From the NCBI GenBank assembly GCA_033060915.1, contig CM065392.1, positions 4,468,501-4,532,500 on the forward strand: DNA of 64,000 nucleotides, in the 5' to 3' direction. A program made the translations under genes and the position numbers. Each line of letters begins with the position of its first letter. The first letter of the stretch is position 1. The DNA comes from Euryodendron excelsum. Taxonomy: Eukaryota > Streptophyta > Magnoliopsida > Ericales > Pentaphylacaceae. Below the pieces are notes generated by a model. It ran no database searches, had not been told where the DNA came from, and saw only the letters and a program-made list of their open reading frames with translations. Shown in pieces: positions 56,243 to 64,000 of the stretch.

Positions 56243-57359
56243 TTTGGTGAGAATGAGATCAAGAAGTTATGCACCTGCTTTAAGGTCAGAGATTTCTGTT
56301 TGGTGACTAACACTATTTGGGTAAAACAACAAAACCAACAAAACAAAGATTAGATTTTTTAGATAAATATATATGAACTACAATTAATATACCCACCAAA
56401 GAAATTATGTCCCCTATCTAACAAATAAATGAGCACACTTCAATGTTAAAACTGTGTTAAATTTCCTATGATGAAATCTGAGATCACATCTACTACCCAG
56501 GCATTAAACAACCTAGCAGATTAAAAAATCTAGCTTTCATGCTAGCTACGTCTAATGCAGTTTCTCATGAAAAGGATACCAACTAATAGTTAAAAAAAAA
56601 TATGAGTTATGCTATACAACCAAAAAATTCATACATAATTTGTCACCAAAATAACGTGGTTGAATGAGAGTGATTCATTTCAAAACAAATCACTCATCAT
56701 TATGGCTCTTAATTACAAAAACGTTATAGACACTTTGAGTTTTTCTGTATAAATTATTTGGAAGAATAGCACTTTTCAAAAGTTATATAAGAACAATGTT
56801 TGGAAGAGAGCTATCATGGGAATGAAGAAAAATGAACTTTGACCCTACATGCTATAGGCCTGTTAACAGCCTCCACACTTGGCAAACATAAGCATATTCT
56901 CCATTCAACGTTGTAGCAAATAAAAAAGAACACCCAAGCTTGGATAGCTGAATTGCATTGCATGTATCAGAACTTGCATAGTTCAAAAAAGCAACAAAGT
57001 TCAAGATAAAACAAAGGAAACCCAAAATGCTTACCGTGGATGACCAACACGCCAAACAAACTACCTGAAAATCCAAATTCAAGCCAAATGAGCTACCCCA
57101 GCCCACAGCCAACATCCAATCTCCCAAGTCAATGCAAACTCTAGAGAGAGAGAGAGAGTTCCCCAATACACAATCAGCCATCAAATTATCAAAATCCACC
57201 ATAAAACATCGACTCAAATGGGTATAGCAGAAATTTTAAAATGTCCATAAACCAAGAATACTTCAACTGCAAAATCTAAGCCAGAATAATATACATAGCA
57301 CCGCATCAAACCACACGTCCAAACAAATCCTTTTTCTAGCTACCAAGGGAGCTCATCTG

Positions 57360-57360
<1 letters not shown>

Positions 57361-57421
<61 letters not shown>
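57361..57421. repeat. TC microsatellite
   Basis: About 30 TC units, the longest simple repeat in the window. Confidence 0.95.
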
Positions 57422-57423
<2 letters not shown>

Positions 57424-58379
57424 CTTTTTATTTATGGGTCTATGGCCCCCAGATTGATTATGGCTAAGCCGGATGTAGAAAATGATAGAACAATAAATGA
57501 AAATCAGAACTTACTCAAAAACGCTCGTCGAGAAACACGTGAAGAAAAAATCGCAAAACGCTGTCACTGCTTCAAAATCAAGAGAACTAAGAAAACCTGG
57601 AAATTTGAGTTAAAACAGAGCATATTGTTAGGACAGAGCAGAATGTATAAATCTAGAGAGTTTTTGACATTGGTGATAAGAAAAAGAGATATAGATGGAG
57701 ATGAATGTAACTGAGGGAGAGAATGGTAATGAAGAGAGGAGGCAAAATTTCGCAAGCAAAAGAGCAGAACAGGGGGAAAGGAAGAGAGAGACTATACCTG
57801 AGAGTGAACCCGATTAAAAAGATAAAACTAAACTTGGCTATGATTGGGGCTGACATGGAGAACTGAAATTAGAGAGGAGAAACCATAAATCATTTGCATC
57901 GTCGATTAGGGCTGCGACGCATAGAGAGAAAGAAAGGTTTTGGTTTGGATTTCTGAACTTCTAGTTTGGGTGCCTCAACCAACGATCAGTGGAGATAGGG
58001 AAACTGTGAGAGAGAGAGAGAAGGGTTTAGTTTCAAATTTTGAACATAAAAAACAAACAACAAAAAAGTTTGGGATCTCAACCGTTGGATTGAAGGCAAA
58101 ACTAATACCAATCATTGGATATAACTACATGCCATGTAGGACAAATGTCCCATCAAGATTCAAAAATCGACCTGTTTTATTAGATAGATATTGAGTAATA
58201 ATTTAGAAGGTCAATTGTAATTAATCTTTAAGTTTTCTCACCTAATTTAAAATTTGGAGTAAATTGATTTTTTTTTTTAAAGTTAGAGGGCTCAAGTAGA
58301 ACAAATAAAAGTTAATTGATAAAATTGAAAATCGAGCGAAAGTTACAAGGATAAAATGATTGTTTACCCAAAAAAATAA

Positions 58380-59190
58380 CTTCAGTCACTTTATTTATTT
58401 ATTTTTTCCACACAAAGTCGAACATTGTGTTAATAAATGATAAAAAGAGTTCAAAATGAAACTTCCAGAGATAACTTTACCCAAAGCCATTGGTGCCTTC
58501 AACTGCATATATAATGATGATGACAGCAGTATATTTGTTTATTTTATGTTTTTTGAAAAAAAAAAAAAAGAGATCTGAAGTTTTATTGGTGATTCCTTAC
58601 TTATGAAGACTACAAAAACCATAACATGAATATCTGTACCTCATCGTCTCAACCTTGGAACCTTAAAACTAGATGTTTACAAAAGACCTTGATTGCTCAT
58701 ATCGAACCACAAGGCCAATGACAATCAACACAGCAGTAATGCATCTCCATGAATTATTGTCATATTTGTAATGTACAAACTTTTGGTTGAGTTGAGTTAA
58801 CCAATTGAAATAATTACGGTCAAGAAGCACGTGACTCTACCCGATTGGTGTGCATTTTCATTTTATCTTAATAATGGTTTGAGTCGATGATAATTCTTTT
58901 ATGGCCATTCGGTCTTTGTTTAGAGAATTTGAGCAACTTGATAGGAAGTGTTTAATATGGAATCAACTTGTAACGTCTTGGTTTAAGATACGGATTTTTT
59001 ACCGTCTAATGTTGTAGACCTAAAATGCTTGTCAATGAATTATTTATTATGATGATAAATTACAAAACATTGGTGGACTTGACCTAACCTATTATTTTAA
59101 AAGAAAATAGATATGGTTGAGATACATGTGACTCTACTGATTCGTTGTTATTTTTTTGTTTTTTAGTGGGCACATGCCCCTTTTCCTAAA
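58380..59190. other. Duplicated intergenic block, third copy
   Basis: 58380-58720 matches 46470-46870 and 62060-62670. 58735-59190 matches 47540-47990, with partial matches at 30200-30320 and 63120-63220 (CATTCGGTCTTTGTTTAG, TGATAGGAAGTGTTTAA). These are non-coding spacers of the duplicated DC1 blocks. Confidence 0.65.
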
Positions 59191-59192
59191 CT

Positions 59193-59563
59193 AGAGGTGT
59201 TCAAAAATTTATCCGACCCGGCAATCTGATCGACCCAACTCGAACTCAAATCGAATCGAAATCAGTTTTGATATTTGTGTACCAGATTTTAATAGTTTGG
59301 TTGGTGAGTCACTACCAAAATGGACCTAAACCATATGTAATAGTTGAATTTTAATAGTATATAAATTTTTACTAGGTGCTTTTATTTATTTGTTATTTAA
59401 GTACTTATTAAAATTTTTCTTTTTTGCAACAAGAGATGAATTTCTAACCTGCACCGACCCAATCCGAACCCAACCGAGTCGAAATTAATTATAATATTTC
59501 TAAATCCAACTTTAGCGATTCAGTTGATAAATCACTATCCAACTCGACCCGTAAACACCCCTG
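59193..59563. mobile_element. hAT-like MITE
   Basis: AGAGGTGTTCAAAAATTT...CGACCCGG at the left is mirrored by ACCCGTAAACACCCCTG at the right, with internal CGACCCAACTCGAACTC motifs. The flanks do not give a clear 8-bp duplication. 48190-48600 has related composition and may be another relic. Confidence 0.5.
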
Positions 59564-59564
59564 C

Positions 59565-59712
59565 CTTGAACGCTCCCTCAGTCCTTGTTTTCGATAGGGA
59601 AACATGCCCCTTGCCCTGAACCCTCCCTCGGGCCTTGCTTTCAGTGGGAGCACGTCCCCTTGCTCTGGACCCTCCCTCGGGCCTTGTTTTCAGCGAGAGC
59701 ACATGCCCCCTT
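59565..59712. repeat. Three-copy tandem repeat of about 57-60 bp
   Basis: Units of the form CCTCCCTCGGGCCTTG...CAGTGGGAGCA repeat three times. One similar unit lies at 47950-48010. Confidence 0.7.
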
Positions 59713-60189
59713 TGGGACATAACCTTTGAATTGTTAGCCCTATTAATACTAAACTACAGATTCTTTGTGGACTTGGTTCAACCATTTGTTTAAGAGAAAT
59801 CAACTTGGTTGAGAATCAATATTGTTACTCTACTAATTAGGCACATGCTTCTTGGTTTTATGTTGCAGAAGTACCACATTGTTTGCTGCTACTTCAACAT
59901 CTTCATATTTGGCAGCTAATGACAGCTTACGAATTGTAAAGAAGAATTAAAAAGTTAAAAATTCCCAATTTATTTATAACCATAAATTTCAAATATACGT
60001 ATTTTGATCTAGGTTGAATATTGGAGTAATGTGTTGGATGTTAATGCCTTTGAGTAGGGAGATAATAGCAGTTTTAGGATAGCAATCCTACACTTCTCTG
60101 ATTTAAAAATTCAACAATCAATAAACTCGTCCAATTGATAGTTCATCATATTTGAACAACAAAGTGCCAAGAAATTACTGGAATTGACG

Positions 60190-60779
60190 ATTAATGAAGG
60201 AATATTTAATGGAGGGGATCCGAACTGCATATATTTTTTTACATGAGGAAGCAACTCTATGAACTCAACAAAGGAGGACAAGCACACAGTGGATGCAGCT
60301 TAATGTTACACTCCTCACATTTAAAGGACGGCATATAATTAAGAAAATCCCAATGACAGTGGTAGGGGCTCTCCTTCGTGGCTCGAATCAAAGTGAGGTG
60401 CCCCATTTGCATTTGGTTGGCACAAGCAGACTGGTCGCAAGGGACGCAGTGATAGAACCACCACCACTTTTATGTTTCTTCGTCGCAAAATTCGCAGCAG
60501 TAATACTCATGGGGGCCATCTTTGATAGGGGAATACATTAGAGTAAATGGTTGTTCGTCATACATATGCGTGATCATAGGCGGCAGCAGCAGAGCGCATA
60601 TGGGGTGTAAATCAAATCCGCAAGTGTCGCATCTGAATGAGAACTTTAAAAACCTTTGATCCTCACATGCAGCACAACCATTATCAATGGTGCTATATAT
60701 TGTTCCTCATAAGGAGTGGGTGCTCGTGAAGTTCTCTTCACTGAAAATCAATGGATGCTTATGGCTAAAATGTTCAACT

Positions 60780-60783
<4 letters not shown>
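60190..60783 (-). pseudogene. DC1 locus D, internally deleted remnant
   Basis: ATG 60783-60781 and SHKHPLIFSEEN (after a one-base loss) match the start of locus B. By about 60735 the sequence jumps to the last fingers (DQSACANQ-type and HPLCA-type residues, 60230-60700) with several frame breaks. The 3' flank (60110-60400) matches 49900-50230 of locus B. The GA tract at 60784-60822 adjoins the ATG. Confidence 0.75.
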
Positions 60784-60822
<39 letters not shown>

Positions 60823-62950
60823 GTTGCAGACAATTTCCTCAACTGCTTGACAGCTAGTTCCAACTTAAGACAATCACTGCAAAGATTAATTATAGTTGTC
60901 AATATATAATTGTAGTAATCCCATGCTAACTAGATCTAAAGTGTAATTAAGAACAACAGTTGTAATGTCATGTAGCTAGGATCAAGATACTCTCTAGCAC
61001 ATCGTTTGGCCTATACATTCAGATTCACCACCAAATCATATAGGAAGTTAACTAATATAATAAAAGTCTAGGATTTCACATAAGCAAAATGGAACATAAC
61101 AAGAGTAACGATATAAAAACATAACTTTCGTACATAATTTTTGTATAAAATGACGTGACTATTTGTGACAATATACAAATTATTCACAATTTTTTGAACA
61201 AAACTTCTGAAACAAAGATGGTTTTGGCTCCACCCGTTATCTTGTTGATGGCGTTTAGGTTTTATTTCAGTATTTTATCAACTTCCTAGTAAATCCTTTA
61301 GCAGAGTTTTATTTCAGTATTTTATCAACCTCCTAGTAAATCCTTTAGCAGAGTCGACAACAATCACGTTTCCTACGGTATTCAAACCGTTTTTAGGAAC
61401 TTTTTATCTGCTTACTGAATTCATTTCCCTAATTAGGATCTTTTTTTGCTACAGTTAGGCAATAAACTGGGTCAATCTAACTGTTGCACCTACTCTTCAC
61501 AATAAATTACAAGACTGTTACACTTAACGCTCCGTTTGAAATTCGGATTTTTAATAAGAAACGAAAAAGACAAAAGAAAATTAAATAAAATGAAAGAATA
61601 ATTTTATTTTATTTTTTTATTACATTTTTTTTCTTTCACTTTTCTAACAAAATCTGAGCTCCAAATGAAGCTTAGTGAACTGTTAGAGTATGCCATCAAT
61701 TGTTATCCACCTCGAGCCGATTTAACTCTAAAAAAGGCTGGCCAGCCAAATGAGGATTTGGTATTATTAAATAAGCAAAACTGGAGTTTTAAAATATAGA
61801 GCCCTTGCACTTGGTCCAGGTTCTTATGTCTACTTAGATGCTCCATTTGACTTTTAAATGTATTATATTTAGATTTTTAATTTATTAAGAAAAATAGAAA
61901 TAAAAGAGAATTAATATTATCTATACATTTTAGTTTTTCTATGTAACTAAACACAAAAAAAAAAAATTTCTTTGGTAAATGTATATTTCTTTTCTTCTCA
62001 TTTTCTTAACTTAATAAAAATATGAAAAAAATAACTCCTCCAATTTCATTTTTTTTTCATATCATTATTTTTATTTTTCTTTTTCCCACAAAATCGAAAC
62101 ATTGTGTCATAAAAATAATTGAAAATGAATTTGCCAATTGAGATAATTAACTTTGTCCCGATGGACGATTGAACCGCAAAATTTCAATAAGTAAGAGTAT
62201 TCAAAAACTTAATACTACCTAATCACGTAATTTTCTAGAAAAACAGTGGGTTTCCATCAAACCAACTTATTGTTCAATAAAGCCAAGGAATAATATGATA
62301 AATAATAAAAGTGACCAATACAGTTCGCAGACCAAAATTTAAACTATTTCCTTTGCCTTCAGAAGCCAATGATTGACGATAGTTTATTCTTTTATTTTTT
62401 TTTTTAAAAAGACTTCTGTAGTTTTGTTGGTGATTTCTTACTTATAAAGCCTACAAAAGAAAACTTATTGCCTTTGTTCCCACACTTGCTAGGTAATGTA
62501 TTTGATCTCACATAAGAGGAGTGACTAGTAAGGGTGACGTGGTGCTACAAGAGCACTAAATAATTTCTTTCCACAAAAACCATACAAATTCAACTGTACT
62601 TCATCTTCAACCCTGGAATCCTAAAACCATATATTTACCTAAAACTTTGACTAGTCATATCAAACCACACGTCCACAGTAAGCTGGCCATATATACTCAA
62701 AGAAAGCTTAGGTAACAAGGATTATAACAACGCAAATTTCATTCCATGAAACCCAAAAATGAGAAAAAGAATAAACAGACATCTAATTGCACAAATGTAT
62801 GGACTGCAACATATGTAAAATCGAGCCAATTTTTGCATAGAATGTGAGATTTGGATTGGGTAAAACTGCATTTAAAAGGTGTTAAATCACTCAGAGCATG
62901 TTTCATATCTGTCCAAGAGCTTCCATAGCATGAACCTTTTGTACGGAGTT
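60823..62950. other. Upstream of DC1 locus D, no gene
   Basis: 60840-61100 continues homology to the upstream of loci B, C and the 45.5-kb block. The rest parallels 45.6-47.1 kb. Only short chance frames are seen. Confidence 0.6.
61260..61353. repeat. 47-bp tandem duplication
   Basis: 61260-61306 and 61307-61353 are the same except for one base (CAACTTCC versus CAACCTCC). Confidence 0.9.
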
Positions 62951-63120
62951 TCAGGCTACACATACCTCAATTAAACTCGCACACAGCTCTTTTACGATCC
63001 TTGAAGAAAACCTACCACAAATCGAGCAAGAATCACACGACCCACGGTACAAAACCTCTCTAGCCTCAAACATTAGTAGATAGAGAGAAGGAGAATCTGT
63101 CAAAAAAGAACAAGAGGGCT
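62951..63120 (-). pseudogene. Copy of the exon-like segment at 47126
   Basis: SCDSCSICGRFSSRIVKELC followed by ASLIE and a GTATGTG donor. It is the counterpart of 47126-47340. No longer frame is attached. Confidence 0.4.
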
Positions 63121-64000
63121 GTAGATTCGAAATGTTTATCAATGAATTATTTATTATGATAATAAATTGCAAAACCTTGGTGGACTTGACTTAACCTATG
63201 TTTTTAAAAGCCCGTTTTGAACTTGAAGGAAAATAGAAGGAAAAGTATTTTTTCATTTATGTTTTGTTTTGTAAATAAAATAAAAGAAAAGTAGAAGGAA
63301 AGAAGAGAGAGAAATAGAAAGAGTGATTTAAAGTTTTTCTTTTTTTTCCCCTCTTAGATAGAATCAAACAAGGAACGGAAAAAAAAATTAAAACTTTTTC
63401 TTCCTTTTCCCTTCCCAAATTTGCATAAGGCTATAAAGGAAATATATATGGTTAAAATAAAGAGTAAATTACACTGACCACCCCCGAGGTTTAGCTTTAA
63501 TACACAATTTACCCCTCATGTCTTAGAAATTACATTGACCTTCCTTTCTTTATGATACTTGGAACAGATTCCCCCCTCCCTTGACTAAGTCAAACTTTAA
63601 TTTTTCTAAATTCCTAAACTACCCTTATGAATGTAATTAACAAAACTTTAATTAACTAAAACATATTTAGTGCATATCCCACTATCCTCTTCCCTTCAGT
63701 CCGGCCAAACCCTAACCCAAGCCTTGCCGCCACGCTTAAATGCCTCTTCCCCCACCAGTGCATCCACCATTCCAGCTAACCCCAAGCCTAACACAAACCC
63801 CATTCTTTGGCCAACCCCAAAACACCCTAATTTCCTGGTTATTTACTTGAGAGAGAGGGAGAATAGGCTATAAAGGGGTTAGTGGGGTTTTGCCACCATA
63901 ACCACCCCTTTGCAATGTCCGTTACACTGCCTCCTACAGCCCCAAACCATAGCCACCATTAGCATCACCATCATTAACATGCAACATCCACCACTAGTTA
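63121..64000. other. Intergenic end of window
   Basis: 63125-63220 is a further copy of the 47.8/59.0-kb spacer. 63460-63660 resembles 23470-23660 (GTAAATTACACTGACC/CCCC-type), a common dispersed plant repeat. The last 350 bases are CCA-rich with no supported gene. Confidence 0.5.

Larger units (their letters stand above)
53820..58195 (+). mobile_element. Helitron-like non-autonomous segment
   Basis: Homology between the upstream regions of DC1 loci B and D stops at about 53820, where ACTAGGGATTACCCGTGCC begins. Related motifs recur at about 54964 and 55722 (CGTGCCTACGACACT). The far end, about 58170-58195, reads CCTGTTTTATTAGATAGATA. Such ends are common in plant Helitron-type elements, but I could not confirm a terminal CTRR hairpin or an A/T target. 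No Rep-helicase is present. Repeats near each end of the interior suggest several nested or tandem copies. Confidence 0.35.

Noticed and set aside
56053..56353. Arg-Glu and Leu-Ser rich peptides
   Set aside because: They are translations of the GA microsatellite.
56852..57217. 121-codon minus-strand frame
   Set aside because: No similarity or domain is evident. It sits in a Helitron-like repeat-rich block and could be chance.

Overview
The window is nuclear DNA of a flowering plant, most likely a dicot. This is inferred from AT-rich intergenic DNA, genes with GT-AG introns, plant-type adenylosuccinate synthetase (AdSS) exons, plant-specific DC1 (CHP-rich zinc-finger) genes, and Ty1/copia, Ty3/gypsy (Tat-type), TRIM, L1-type LINE, hAT-type MITE and Helitron-like elements. 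I see no tRNA, rRNA, CRISPR or bacterial features. No gene in the window is convincingly intact from start to stop. It reads as a graveyard of tandemly duplicated AdSS and DC1 genes shot through with transposons.

Left part (1-5.7 kb): the window opens inside a truncated Tat-type Ty3/gypsy copy (LTR end, primer site, decayed gag). A degenerate LTR-like segment follows, then about 2 kb with nothing recognisable, then two nested MITEs.

AdSS locus (5970-25721, plus strand): a four-exon AdSS pseudogene. Exon 1 is split by a 10.3-kb nested insertion flanked by the duplicated target GGTCC. The outer element is an LTR element without recognisable coding. Its left LTR carries a 354-bp TRIM, and its interior carries a 5.4-kb minus-strand copia element followed by a head-to-head inverted LTR piece. 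Intron 1 has a 267-bp tandem duplication, intron 2 a 5'-truncated LINE, and intron 3 a hAT-like MITE. Frameshifts, a deletion in exon 2, altered splice sites and lost arginines show the gene is dead.

DC1 cluster (27.2-63.2 kb, minus strand): four DC1 loci. A (27270-30062) keeps a 676-codon open exon but has a broken first exon. C is cut by a 10.2-kb Tat-lineage element (31425-41586, duplicated target TGTAG) and truncated by a second LTR-like repeat. B (about 49990-53736) is broken by frameshifts, a 139-bp perfect tandem duplication and an LTR element that contains a large inverted repeat. D (about 60190-60783) is a short internally deleted remnant. A second AdSS fragment (48598-49605) lies beside locus B as the first lies beside locus A, so the cluster grew by duplication of an AdSS-DC1 block. 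Intergenic segments around 45.5-48, 58.4-59.2 and 61-63.2 kb are diverged copies of each other. A non-autonomous hAT element with a perfect 8-bp target duplication (43899-45022) and a Helitron-like segment (about 53820-58195) fill the rest.

The most useful content is the layered insertion history that can be read directly from target duplications and paralogous empty sites. The array of ACGT-core and W-box-like motifs in the copia leader is the most notable regulatory signal. I found no evidence of a new enzymatic or defence system. Similarity calls are from recognition of motifs by eye, with no database search.
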